Assembly (NCBI GenBank): GCA_002410505.1 | Contig: DHSO01000013.1 | Coordinates: 1-28,058, forward strand | Direction of reading: 5' to 3' | From: Cloacimonetes bacterium UBA5284 | GTDB taxonomy: Bacteria > Cloacimonadota > Cloacimonadia > Cloacimonadales > Cloacimonadaceae | Length of the DNA: 28,058 bases | Shown: in pieces, positions 15,384 through 24,130 of the stretch | Numbering within the stretch: position 1 is the first letter of the stretch | How the letters are laid out: each line of letters begins with the position of its first letter | Made by a program: the position numbers and the translations under genes | The notes under the pieces: model-generated | Seen by the model: only the letters and a program-made list of their open reading frames with translations | The model's database searches: none | Told to the model about the DNA's origin: nothing

Positions 15384-16442
15384 CTATTCGCGAATATCTT
15401 TAAACAATTCGTGCAGGATATAGCCGGATTGCAGGGCTTGTAAACTGGGCAAAGCGAAGTTTACCACATCGTTCCATTTCGCAATCGGATGTTTGGGAAT
15501 AAAGACTATATCGCTGGGTTTCAGGCGGAAATCCCGTACTTTAGCTTTGAGGATATCTTTTGTGTTTATTTTGAACAAGCGGGGATGGGAAAGATTTCCG
15601 CGGATCACATAAACTGTTGACTGTGCTGTATCTTTGAATCCTTGAGCAAACGTGATACTTTGCAAAAGTGTCATGTTTTCCTGATAGAAATAGTGTCCTT
15701 CCTGCTCCACTTCACCTATTACATATACCTCACGGTTGATCGCGGATGGAATGTAGATATAATCCTTGTCCAACAAAGGGATATTGTAGAGCAGATTACC
15801 ATTTTGGATGAGCTCCACAAAATCTATGGGAAGTATGCGATTGTCGCGCATCATAAAAGTACGCTCCAGATCCGCAAGTTCCACAGAGTTATTTTGAAAA
15901 TAGCCCAATGCCAGGCCGCCGGCACTTGCGATGGCGTCCAATATCCGCATGCGTCCCTTGATCTCTATGATGCCGGGATAGGTCACTTTGCCCAATATGG
16001 TGACAGTTGAACTGCGCGCTTCAAAGGGTATTATAGACACTTCAGGATACAGAATATAATCTTTCAGCTTATCTTCGATGATCTCAGTTGCTTCGGGAAT
16101 GGTGAGTCCCGTTACATCTACTTCTCCAACCAGACGGTAGGACAAAGTACCGTCTTGTTTTACGATCACTACGTCGGAATCCAGCTCCGGCTCATCATAT
16201 ACATAGATTTTCATCTTATCGCCGGGACCCAGTTTGTATGGAGGCAATTCTATATCGTTCAAACGATAAAGCTCTTCGATGGTTTCTTGAGTAGTTTGTG
16301 TAGCCAGATAGGTCTCTTCAAGATACTCGGGCAGAGCTTCTAAGTTTTCTTCGATGTATGTGTTTTTGTTTGATGCACATCCGCTAAGAAATAGGTACAG
16401 GATCAGAAAGCTAAGCCAGATAAGCTTATATGGTATCTTCAT
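15384..16442 (-). CDS. Wza-like polysaccharide export lipoprotein with SLBB domains
   Basis: A lipobox (FLSGC, C22) follows the signal sequence. The polysaccharide export domain (about 68-145) begins YKLGPGDKMKIYVYDEPELD and contains GTLSYRLVGEVDVTGLT. Two SLBB-like segments follow (about 147-235, with VTILGKVTYPG; about 237-320, with VYVIGEVEQEGHYFY), then a hydrophobic C-terminal stretch (VVNFALPSLQALQSGYILHE) that could form the outer-membrane helix of Wza octamers. The protein would form the periplasm/outer-membrane channel docking onto the Wzc-like protein encoded 1 nt upstream. Lipidation depends on LspA. Confidence 0.92.
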   Translation of the reverse strand: MKIPYKLIWLSFLILYLFLSGCASNKNTYIEENLEALPEYLEETYLATQTTQETIEELYRLNDIELPPYKLGPGDKMKIYVYDEPELDSDVVIVKQDGTLSYRLVGEVDVTGLTIPEATEIIEDKLKDYILYPEVSIIPFEARSSTVTILGKVTYPGIIEIKGRMRILDAIASAGGLALGYFQNNSVELADLERTFMMRDNRILPIDFVELIQNGNLLYNIPLLDKDYIYIPSAINREVYVIGEVEQEGHYFYQENMTLLQSITFAQGFKDTAQSTVYVIRGNLSHPRLFKINTKDILKAKVRDFRLKPSDIVFIPKHPIAKWNDVVNFALPSLQALQSGYILHELFKDIRE

Positions 16443-16443
16443 A

Positions 16444-18450
16444 TCAGTATTTCTCCAAAAAGAAGTCTTTGGGCACGTAGTTCAGAACACCGTGAATATT
16501 ATTGAATCCCCTGTCTTTAAGGAAGTTCACCGCTCTGTTCATGCTGTTTCTACTGCTTCGATTGAACCTGGCTATCAAGACCAGAGTATCTGATGCAGAG
16601 ATAATATTGTTGAAGAGCTGAACATTGTATTCATAATCAAACAATTCCCAGATAATGTAATCGTAATTGTTTAATAACGAGAGCATATCTCTTACTTTCT
16701 GGGTTTCCAATATTCTGGTGAAAGTCCTGTCGCCCACCATGAAGTAAGCATGATGCATGTTTGGATCTGTAGTATCCAGATTGATCTCACTGCTTTCACC
16801 ATAGAGCCAGTCATTCAGCAGATAGCCTTGGGCTTCAGAGCCGAATTCAGTGTTAGTATCAATATACAGGATGCGATGGTTCAGGCTGGAAAGCATACTC
16901 AAGCATTCTTTTATGATGAATGATTTCCCGGTTTCTTTTGTATCGCTACCGAAGCAGATTACAGGAGTGGCAGGAGAATTGGTATGATTGATAATGTTCT
17001 CCACTAATATCTGAATATTACGATAGAATACTTTATAATCCACCTCATTCTCATCGGGAAGCACTCCACACAGAGGAATGCGAATCACCTCGTGGAAATC
17101 TTTCTCACTCTTTGTATGTAGATCCAGTAATTCTTTGGCCACCACAAATATGCTGGCGCCCACGAAAACAAGAAATGTGATCCCAAACACGATTAGTTTT
17201 CTTCTCCCTCCTTCGGGGAATCTGGGTACTTGAGCTGCTTCAAGGATTTCGTAATCACTTACATTGGATTGCATTGCCATTTTGGATTCCGCTAAACGAC
17301 CCTCAACCAGCTTCAGTATCTCTCGATTGATCTCAAGTTGGCGTTCAATCTCGAGGAATTCTTTTTGTACTTGTGTAAGGTTTTCCAAAGAAGCTCGTAT
17401 CATCTCAACTTGATTTTTGAAGCCTTCATTCATCTGAACAGCCCCTACACGTTCTGCTTCAAAGCGGGATTTATCGATGGTATATACTTCCGTTAGTCCG
17501 CTGGGCCCCCAAGTAACCGCTTCAGGAAGATCACGCTTTTTATCGCTGATAGTTTTGCGCAGCTCGCTAATCTCCGCCAGTACTTTGATCACTTTGGGAT
17601 TCTCGTCAGTATATCGAGATCGCAATACTTCAAGCTCTTTTTCCAGCGCCAGTAGTTTCTTTTCATCGGTTTGAGTATAAGTCCAAGTCTGAATCACCTC
17701 TTCCGGCACTGCTTTCAATTTTTCTTCCATCTCTGCTATTTTGCTGTCCAAATCCTTCACGCGCAGAGAGTTCTCTATCATTTTGAGCTCAACTTCTTTG
17801 AGTTGATCAAATTTCGTTTGCGTCTCGTTTGGGATGGAGATGATGCCATATTCGGCTCTGTGCTGATCGTACTGCTCCTCCAATTCCCGAATGTTTACAA
17901 TGCGCATACTTTGTTGATCCATATAGTAATTGTGGATCCTCAAAGTAGCTGAATTCAAGAGCCGGGTATTGTTTGATATAAATGATTCTACAGTTGCATT
18001 GGCAACCAGAGCAGATGTTTCCGGATCTTCCCAAGTAACGGTAAACCGCAGGACATTGGAACGATTTCCCCGTTGTACTTCGATGCGACGGTACAATTGC
18101 TGCGGACTGATATCCAGATTCAACTTGGTGATCACATCGGTCAATACATCCCTGGTGCGTACCGTCTCAAGAATAGTGTTGATATCAAAAGTTTGATACA
18201 AGTATGGCATATCGTCCGGCGTACTCATGTTTTTGGGTGCCCGCAAAACATAACTGTTCGCCTTCCAAGTGGGATGAATCCTTAGCTTTACCCACAAAAA
18301 AGATAGAGCCAGGGCAATCACGGTAAGGATTATGATGAGCTTCAGTTTGTTTGTATAAACTTTTAGAAGAATTCGTGGCTCCACCACCATCGCCGGGATG
18401 CTGGTGCTTTTCTTTTCTTCGCTTAGATAATGGTCATTTAGCAAGTTCAC
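16444..18450 (-). CDS. Wzc/Wzz-type chain-length protein with degenerate BY-kinase domain
   Basis: Two membrane helices (about 37-56 and 418-438) enclose a periplasmic Wzz domain with long coiled coils (about 180-300, 330-395). The C-terminal cytoplasmic part has the BY-kinase fold order but damaged motifs. Walker A GSDTKETGKS (501-510) is acceptable. Walker A' reads ILYIDTN, with D531 kept. Walker B reads YIIWELFDYEY where IIDTPP is expected, so the Asp is not in its usual place. Instead of a tyrosine cluster the C-terminus has only the last residue Y668. Tyrosine autophosphorylation is therefore doubtful, while ATP binding may persist. The reading frame opens at GTG 18450, but TTG at 18444 has GGAG at 7-nt spacing and may be the real start. 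It overlaps the phosphodiesterase-like gene. Confidence 0.88.
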   Translation of the reverse strand: MNLLNDHYLSEEKKSTSIPAMVVEPRILLKVYTNKLKLIIILTVIALALSFLWVKLRIHPTWKANSYVLRAPKNMSTPDDMPYLYQTFDINTILETVRTRDVLTDVITKLNLDISPQQLYRRIEVQRGNRSNVLRFTVTWEDPETSALVANATVESFISNNTRLLNSATLRIHNYYMDQQSMRIVNIRELEEQYDQHRAEYGIISIPNETQTKFDQLKEVELKMIENSLRVKDLDSKIAEMEEKLKAVPEEVIQTWTYTQTDEKKLLALEKELEVLRSRYTDENPKVIKVLAEISELRKTISDKKRDLPEAVTWGPSGLTEVYTIDKSRFEAERVGAVQMNEGFKNQVEMIRASLENLTQVQKEFLEIERQLEINREILKLVEGRLAESKMAMQSNVSDYEILEAAQVPRFPEGGRRKLIVFGITFLVFVGASIFVVAKELLDLHTKSEKDFHEVIRIPLCGVLPDENEVDYKVFYRNIQILVENIINHTNSPATPVICFGSDTKETGKSFIIKECLSMLSSLNHRILYIDTNTEFGSEAQGYLLNDWLYGESSEINLDTTDPNMHHAYFMVGDRTFTRILETQKVRDMLSLLNNYDYIIWELFDYEYNVQLFNNIISASDTLVLIARFNRSSRNSMNRAVNFLKDRGFNNIHGVLNYVPKDFFLEKY

Positions 18451-19576
18451 TCTCCATAGTTTTACGAATGTCTGTAATGGACTGGATATCAGCCGGTATT
18501 TCTCGATTCGATAGCATTATGCTATATGAATTTGGTGCATCAGGATGGTATCCATGCATGCCCGGAATCACTTTCAGCCCCATAAAGCTGGGATTCAGCA
18601 ATAGACCCTCGTTCATCAGGAAATAGCTATCCCCATACTTAGGATCTGGAAACCAGACCCGCAATCGCTTCAACTCTTCAGTGGATACCACATAGCCACA
18701 ATCGAGGGAATTTAGAGTATCGAGGACTGCTGCCTTCACGCGAGTATCTTTCCACCAGAACCGGGCCATTGTGGAATCGTAAAAGGCGACATAGTCTTTT
18801 CCAAAATCAAAACCGAGACGATCAACGACAGATTTGATATCGTAGGAACCGGTTACCGGAGCCATTCCATGATCGGAGATCACGTAAAGGCTCACCTCAT
18901 TGTACAACTTCTGGGCAAAGCGGTATAAATCCGTAATTTTGGTTTCCAGATCATTTAATTTTGCCTTTGTTGCATCCGAATACGGTCCGTTATTGTGCAT
19001 CACAGAATCCAATTTGGGTAGATAAACATAGACAAATTCAGCGTTGGCTTCGCTGATCACCTGCTTGTTTTCATGCAGGATCTGCTCTTCATTATGACGC
19101 CAGTTTGAACAATAATAAGGTATATCATGGTCTACGCACCAATCGAAAATGGTATCTGTGGCCATAATTCCACCGGGGATAAAGTAGTCCTTCTTCTCCA
19201 AATAATCAAAATAGGGCAGATATTGAAAAGGCACTGTGTAGAGTTCGAAGTATCCGGTGTATGAGTGTATTCTCTTGATCAGTTTGCTGATGTTGTGTCG
19301 CACTCTCCAGCGATCAAATATGAAACCGGGGAGTTTTGCCAGGATCTGCATACCCCGGAAAGGTGAGTTTTGGGGATCGTGTACAAAACAAGACCAATGT
19401 GTGTGTTCATCCGGATATCTTCCGCTTAGAATGGATGGATCTGCTGCGGAGGAAAAACCAAAGGTTGTTCTCAACTTACGCTCATTTAGTGCCATCTCTT
19501 TCAAGAAGCCATAACGTTCGTATATTTCCCATCCCAAAGCATCAATGAACACATACATGGCCAATTTCTTCATCAT
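18434..19576 (-). CDS. Cytosolic alkaline-phosphatase-superfamily phosphodiesterase/phosphatase
   Basis: The metal-ligand pattern of type I phosphodiesterase/nucleotide pyrophosphatase enzymes is present: D12 (FIDALG), probable nucleophile S43 in SSAADPSILSGRYP, D190 and H194 (LPKLDSVMH), D235-H236 (SDHGM) and H341 (GMHGYHP). There is no signal peptide, so unlike many relatives it should act in the cytoplasm. Substrates could be nucleotide sugars, phosphosugars or lipid-linked intermediates; the sequence does not decide. Two adjacent ATG codons start the gene, and the second (19573) is better spaced from GAGG. It begins 5 nt after the nucleotidyltransferase-like gene and overlaps the Wzc-like gene, so the three are co-translated. 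Confidence 0.85.
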   Translation of the reverse strand: MMKKLAMYVFIDALGWEIYERYGFLKEMALNERKLRTTFGFSSAADPSILSGRYPDEHTHWSCFVHDPQNSPFRGMQILAKLPGFIFDRWRVRHNISKLIKRIHSYTGYFELYTVPFQYLPYFDYLEKKDYFIPGGIMATDTIFDWCVDHDIPYYCSNWRHNEEQILHENKQVISEANAEFVYVYLPKLDSVMHNNGPYSDATKAKLNDLETKITDLYRFAQKLYNEVSLYVISDHGMAPVTGSYDIKSVVDRLGFDFGKDYVAFYDSTMARFWWKDTRVKAAVLDTLNSLDCGYVVSTEELKRLRVWFPDPKYGDSYFLMNEGLLLNPSFMGLKVIPGMHGYHPDAPNSYSIMLSNREIPADIQSITDIRKTMESELAK

Positions 19577-19581
19577 CTACC

Positions 19582-20706
19582 TCAGTTATATCTCTTCCAC
19601 AGCTTTATAAAACGGTTTCTCATTCTCAGTTCAGTTGAGTTGGGAGCAATGCCTAAAACGGTGGCCACATTGAAACCCTGCACTTCTTCACATAATAAAA
19701 AGTGGGGGAGACATAGATACAAACTGTATCTGGGATGTAGCCACAGCAATGCGCTGGAAGGCTGTCTCAGACCCTTGTCTCTATAGTTCAGGAGGATATT
19801 TTTCAATCTAATGTCCCGGGCTGATCCCGGCATGGCAGCATAAAGTGATTCTGCATTATCGATGTATGTGGCAAGTTCTTTGGTCCACAAACTGTAATAA
19901 GTATGCATAATGGTGTCTATAGCCTTATCAAGCCTAAATCTTAGTTCCTCAGCATCAAAGACAGGTATCGTGGGCTTCAGTTTAAAACGCATAGAATTGA
20001 GCAGTTCTTCCAGAATAGACTTATCCAAGCGATATGCGCCCAAGTCGATTTGCTCAATCTTCCGCATACGAGTATTGATTGAGCTATCGTAGCAGCCTTC
20101 AGCGATCAAGATTGCCTCTGCTATAGCTTGGAATGCCTTATGAATATTGCGGTTTATAAAATCGACGTGAGCATCCGGACTTTCAGAACAATAGTACTCA
20201 CGCGCAAAGAGCAATCCGACACCTCGATTGAGCAGCAACCTGATAGCTTCCGGGATGGGTATGTCCCGCGCCTGCCATCGTGGTAAAGCAGAAAGTATAT
20301 GGGGATTTCCATACACGACCTTGTGGGCTTGGGCCAAATCATAAAACATCAGACTGATAGATCTTTCATAGAGCCCTGATATGCTTATGGGCAGGGAAAA
20401 ATCGATATCAATCTTGTGCTGGGCACTCAGATCGCCATGCAAGGACTGCAGTGAAGACACCAAGCGCCTTTTTCGGAATAGATTCAATGAGCCTGTGAAC
20501 ACAAAGAAATCCAGATCGTTATAGGGCCTTTCCTGATCATCAATCGTCATCACTCCACCTTCTCCGCGTCCATAACCACCGCCCAAAACCAGGGCTTTAA
20601 CCGAAGAAAGAGCAATCCTATCCTTGAATGATGCAACGATGTCCTGTAAGAGCATAGAAAACTGCTCTTCAAAAGCAGGACTACCATATAGACTATATCG
20701 TTGCAT
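19582..20706 (-). CDS. Predicted nucleotidyltransferase-superfamily protein
   Basis: Numbered from the ATG at 20706, the core of a Pol-beta-type nucleotidyltransferase is visible: GGGYGRG (42-48), paired acids in YNDLDFFVF (D64, D66) and a third acidic position in HKIDIDF (D100 or D102). The remaining 260 residues are mainly helical with no recognised domain. Such enzymes transfer NMP to a protein, nucleic acid or small molecule; the acceptor is unknown. The start at 20706 is chosen for GGGGAG 8 nt upstream; an in-frame ATG at 20745 lies inside the preceding gene without such a site. It overlaps the fusion gene by 14 nt. Its place beside a phosphodiesterase-like gene suggests paired addition and removal of a phosphate or nucleotide group. 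Confidence 0.72.
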   Translation of the reverse strand: MQRYSLYGSPAFEEQFSMLLQDIVASFKDRIALSSVKALVLGGGYGRGEGGVMTIDDQERPYNDLDFFVFTGSLNLFRKRRLVSSLQSLHGDLSAQHKIDIDFSLPISISGLYERSISLMFYDLAQAHKVVYGNPHILSALPRWQARDIPIPEAIRLLLNRGVGLLFAREYYCSESPDAHVDFINRNIHKAFQAIAEAILIAEGCYDSSINTRMRKIEQIDLGAYRLDKSILEELLNSMRFKLKPTIPVFDAEELRFRLDKAIDTIMHTYYSLWTKELATYIDNAESLYAAMPGSARDIRLKNILLNYRDKGLRQPSSALLWLHPRYSLYLCLPHFLLCEEVQGFNVATVLGIAPNSTELRMRNRFIKLWKRYN

Positions 20707-22120
20707 TTTTGCGTCTCCCCGTCCTTTCTGCCGTGGTGTAGCCATATATCATTCTTCTGGAAAGACAGCGAAAGAGAATCTTGACGTTATGATGAGCGGA
20801 AATCCAATTGATATACTCCAACTCATAGAATAGCTCGGCGTTGCTTTCATCTGCTTTCACGCTTTCAGCCAGAGAAAACGCGCCGGGATTGTATACTGGG
20901 AGATCGAGGATTATCTTGCGATGCTTTACAGTGTTTGTCAGTAGCCGGTTTCCGACCAAGTATATCCTTTTTTTATAGATGGTCACAAAGATCATCTCAA
21001 ACTTGTCTAGCGACAAGCGGAGCAAAAATCGCCCCCACCAGCTTTTTGCCATTATATCCGGGTTGCTAAACTTACAGGTTTTCAAGTGTTTATTGATCAA
21101 TCTCTCGCAGTCCAGCTTTCGCATAAACATTCTGTAGGGAAGAAATAAAAGCAACCATGGAATCAGCTGAAGCAAGATCAGCAGCAGTGCCAGGAGATAC
21201 TGAATAGTGCGATTGAATAAGGATACAGTAATGCCGGAATCAACTTTTGCTACTAGCACTTTATCTTTGATATGGATTACTTCTCCGTTATCGGCATTGA
21301 TCAGATTCCCTTTATACACTATTTTCCTGTCCAGATCAAGATCCCGACCTATGTATGTGTAGTCGTAGATAATGCTGTCTTTCACATAAGAGTTCTCGTC
21401 TACAATCACATTGTTTCCGATGATGCTGTTTGGCCCCACCAAAGTATTCTTCTGCAGACGGCAGTTGTTGCCAATCATGATAGGTGTATGAATCTCGGCG
21501 CTATGAGGAAAAACAAAGTTATAGCCCAAAAAGATATCCTTTTCTCCCGAATATCCGGGCAACACATATTCTTTGTTATAGTTTTTCAGGATCGCCATAC
21601 TTAGTCTGTAATATGACACGATGCTATCAATATTGTGGGTAGTCAGACATGTGGCATCACTCAACATATTATCCGGCCCCAGGTTGCTCAAACTGCTGTC
21701 TTTGGCCAGGAATATAAAGCGCTTGTCTTTAGTATAAAAGCTGTTTTGAAATTCTGTAGAGCATTCTATCTGTTTGTGATCATATTGCAGAAAAAAGCAA
21801 CCGTTCCAGATCAAAAGATCATCTTGCTTGCAATAAGTGATATTCTTCAGGTAAACACTTTTTAATCCATCATCGGGGTGAGCAAGTGCGTAATCTATCT
21901 TCATGCCCCATTTTGACCCGTCTCCAAAGTAGCTTTCCAAAGCTTTGGTGGAGTTATCGGACACAATCCGCAATTCGCTGACACCCAATAAAGAAACAAA
22001 ATCCAATGCGTATTCCAGCAGTGGTTTGTTTACTATCTTCAGCAGATAAGCTTCCAGATCGGGAAAATAATCTTGCAGCCAAAGTGTGTCCTTATTGCGG
22101 GCATAAATCAAGCAGCGCAT
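20693..22120 (-). CDS. Fusion: nucleotidyltransferase-like, hexapeptide repeats and PGT-like domain, catalytic residues lost
   Basis: Three parts are visible. Residues 1-190 resemble a sugar-phosphate nucleotidyltransferase (LLKIVNKPLLEYALDFVSLL) but lack the GGxGTR loop. Residues of about 200-290 are a left-handed beta-helix of hexapeptide repeats (IGNNCRLQKNTLVG, IIGNNVIV). Residues of about 300-460 match the C-terminal part of initiating phosphoglycosyl transferases: a hydrophobic helix (306-328), WGRFLLRLSLDKFEM (362-376), LVGNRLL (388-394), NPGAFSLAESV (411-421) and INWISAHHNVKILFR. The catalytic Asp-Glu pair (SLDE in active enzymes) reads Asp372-Lys373, and the RVG and KFRSM segments are missing. 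It is probably a membrane-bound pseudoenzyme, scaffold or regulator of the active PGT encoded two genes upstream. Only a weak ribosome-binding site precedes the ATG. Confidence 0.78.
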   Translation of the reverse strand: MRCLIYARNKDTLWLQDYFPDLEAYLLKIVNKPLLEYALDFVSLLGVSELRIVSDNSTKALESYFGDGSKWGMKIDYALAHPDDGLKSVYLKNITYCKQDDLLIWNGCFFLQYDHKQIECSTEFQNSFYTKDKRFIFLAKDSSLSNLGPDNMLSDATCLTTHNIDSIVSYYRLSMAILKNYNKEYVLPGYSGEKDIFLGYNFVFPHSAEIHTPIMIGNNCRLQKNTLVGPNSIIGNNVIVDENSYVKDSIIYDYTYIGRDLDLDRKIVYKGNLINADNGEVIHIKDKVLVAKVDSGITVSLFNRTIQYLLALLLILLQLIPWLLLFLPYRMFMRKLDCERLINKHLKTCKFSNPDIMAKSWWGRFLLRLSLDKFEMIFVTIYKKRIYLVGNRLLTNTVKHRKIILDLPVYNPGAFSLAESVKADESNAELFYELEYINWISAHHNVKILFRCLSRRMIYGYTTAERTGRRKNATI

Positions 22121-22147
22121 GTCTCTTAATCCGCGAGTAGTGGAGCT

Positions 22148-22495
22148 TTAGTCATCCCAATCTCGATCAAAACTTGCTACGGCAGCGTCAAGGTCGTCGA
22201 AGATATGAAAGATTTTGTGTGCACGGGTGATATCAAAAACCATCCGAGGCTTACTTTGCAGATTGGCAATATGAATATCTCCACCTCCTTGTGAAGCCGA
22301 TTTCAAACAAGCCACAATAGTGCCTAGCCCGGTACTGTCTATGAACTCACAATTCTGCATATCAAATACAAAGTTTACCGCGTTGTTGCATACTTTGTCG
22401 TACATTGCCCTTAAGTTCGGAGAGTTGTAGGCATCCAGTCTACCGTGAACTTCTATGATCCCGACATCATTTTGTTGTTTAAAAATAAGCTGCAT
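22148..22495 (-). CDS. STAS-domain protein (anti-sigma-factor-antagonist type)
   Basis: The 115 residues form a single STAS domain: VGIIEVHGRLDAYNS near the start and the signature FIDSTGLGTIVACLKSA with the phosphorylatable Ser (S54). In SpoIIAA/RsbV systems phosphorylation of this Ser by an RsbW-type kinase controls partner binding. No such kinase or PP2C phosphatase is encoded in the window. Good AGGAG site before the ATG at 22495. Its position between the active PGT gene (34 nt upstream) and the PGT-like fusion gene suggests control of polysaccharide initiation, but the target could equally be an anti-sigma factor elsewhere. Confidence 0.9.
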   Translation of the reverse strand: MQLIFKQQNDVGIIEVHGRLDAYNSPNLRAMYDKVCNNAVNFVFDMQNCEFIDSTGLGTIVACLKSASQGGGDIHIANLQSKPRMVFDITRAHKIFHIFDDLDAAVASFDRDWDD

Positions 22496-22529
22496 TGTGT
22501 TCTCCTTGATACTGATATAATACTATCAT

Positions 22530-23261
22530 CTAGTAGGCCCCCTTTCCGCTGATTACGGCAGGTATAGTTTTCAGTAGGATCAGGATGTCGTTTTTGATTC
22601 CTTGGGAGCTGATGTATTCCATGTCTAGTTGTACTTGTTGTCTGAAAGGAATGTCGCTACGGCCTTTGATCTGCCAGAGGCAGGTGATACCGGGCTTCAC
22701 ATGCAGTCGTTTACGATCTTCCAATGTGTATTGCGCCACTTCATCCGGTAAGGGTGGACGAGGGCCCACCAGACTCATATCGCCTTTGAGCACATTGATT
22801 AGTTGTGGTAGCTCATCTATGGAAAAGCGACGGATGAAGCGACCGATAGGCGTAATTCTGGGATCGTTTTTCATCTTGAAGATTACGCCGTCCCCGGATT
22901 CATTTCTATTCATTAAACTGTCTTTGGCTTTGTCTGCGTTTAGATACATAGAGCGAAACTTGATGAAACCGAAATGAGCACCATTGTGTCCCACCCGGTT
23001 TGCCACGTAAAAGATGGGCCCGGGATCTTGTATATAAATAAATATGGCTGTGATGAGCAATAGGGGCGACAATAGCACCAGCATGATAAATGATACGCTG
23101 ATATCCAGGAAAGCCTTGATGAACTTGGCAAAACGAACAGTCCATTGCCACACGGACATCTTGAGCTTCATATGGAGATGGTGATGCTTTTTGCCCATCT
23201 GCATCAATCGCTCCATTTCCTGCACTCTGTGGCTTTTCTGGTGTCCTTTTATCAGACTCAT
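22530..23261 (-). CDS. Initiating undecaprenyl-phosphate sugar phosphotransferase (monotopic PGT)
   Basis: It transfers a sugar phosphate from a nucleotide sugar to undecaprenyl phosphate, the first step of repeat-unit synthesis. The re-entrant membrane helix (about 48-76) is followed by DPGPIFYVANRVG (79-91), KFRSM (101-105), GRFIRRFSIDELPQLINVLK with the catalytic D149-E150, MSLVGPRPPLPDEV and KPGITCLWQIKGRSD. At 243 residues it is the minimal PGT form, plus a His/Lys-rich N-terminal tail (KKHHHLH, 24-30). The start overlaps the GT26 stop (ATGA). All residues lost in the fusion protein are intact here, so this is the likely active initiator of the operon. Confidence 0.93.
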   Translation of the reverse strand: MSLIKGHQKSHRVQEMERLMQMGKKHHHLHMKLKMSVWQWTVRFAKFIKAFLDISVSFIMLVLLSPLLLITAIFIYIQDPGPIFYVANRVGHNGAHFGFIKFRSMYLNADKAKDSLMNRNESGDGVIFKMKNDPRITPIGRFIRRFSIDELPQLINVLKGDMSLVGPRPPLPDEVAQYTLEDRKRLHVKPGITCLWQIKGRSDIPFRQQVQLDMEYISSQGIKNDILILLKTIPAVISGKGAY

Positions 23262-24130
23262 TTATGCCTCAGGTAATGTTCCTTTTGTATCATCATTCTG
23301 TTCCATCGGTACACTCTGTACAAAAACATTGGATTCCCTATTATATAGCGCTTCCACATCCGCTTTGGCTCCATCAACAAACGGAATACCCATTCCATGC
23401 CAATCTGCCGCATCCACAGCGGGGCTCTGGCTATTCTACCAGAATAAAAATCAAACAAACCACCAACACCGATCATTACAGGGGCGTCTATGCGGTCTTT
23501 ATTCTCATGGATAAAGCGTTCTTGTAAGGGAGCACCGAAAGCTACTAACAATATGTCTGTTTTTCGTACGTTTATATCCTCAATCACATTATCAGCCTGA
23601 GTATCAAAATCAAAATACCCATGACTGGTTCCACATATCAAAATTCCGGGATACCGGAGTTCCAATCTCGTCTTCATGCGCATGGCCACACCCGGCGCAG
23701 CGCCCAATAGATAGATTCGATATTCATTTCTGAGAGCGAACCGGCAAAGGTGTGGAAGCATATCTGTGCCATTAACGTTCTCTTTGATAGCAGATCCCAG
23801 CATTTTGGCGGCCAGGGAAATTCCGCTACCATCAGGTAGATTCATTTTGTTGTTAATTAAAATATTATAGTAGTCTTTGTCAATAAAAACTTTATTCAGA
23901 CAGTCTGCGTTCACAAAATACACTAGTTCCTGTTGCCGTTTATCCAGTTTATCTGCTATCCGGTGAATCGCCTCATACATGGTGATATTATTTATTATGA
24001 CACCCATGATGGAAAGCTGATTGGTGAAAGTCTGCGTTTCTTTCTGATAGAGAACGCAAACAAGCACTTGCAACACAGAATCCCGAACCGCGAGTATTAT
24101 TTTTGCTGATTTACTTAAATACCGTATCAT
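23258..24130 (-). CDS. WecG/TagA/CpsF-family glycosyltransferase (GT26)
   Basis: Family motifs run in order: YFVNADCLN (about 71-79), LPDGSGISLAAKMLG (about 98-112), NGTDMLP, LLGAAPGVAMRMK, LLVAFGAPLQERF, IGVGGLFDFYSGRIARAPLW and GMEWVFRLLMEPKRMWKRY. These enzymes add the second sugar (for example ManNAc or ManNAcA) onto a lipid-linked first sugar and associate with the membrane through the basic C-terminus. The 40-residue N-terminal lead is longer than in TagA. It overlaps neighbours by 4 nt on both sides, and the next gene encodes the initiating PGT, so the two likely act in sequence. Confidence 0.92.
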   Translation of the reverse strand: MIRYLSKSAKIILAVRDSVLQVLVCVLYQKETQTFTNQLSIMGVIINNITMYEAIHRIADKLDKRQQELVYFVNADCLNKVFIDKDYYNILINNKMNLPDGSGISLAAKMLGSAIKENVNGTDMLPHLCRFALRNEYRIYLLGAAPGVAMRMKTRLELRYPGILICGTSHGYFDFDTQADNVIEDINVRKTDILLVAFGAPLQERFIHENKDRIDAPVMIGVGGLFDFYSGRIARAPLWMRQIGMEWVFRLLMEPKRMWKRYIIGNPMFLYRVYRWNRMMIQKEHYLRHK

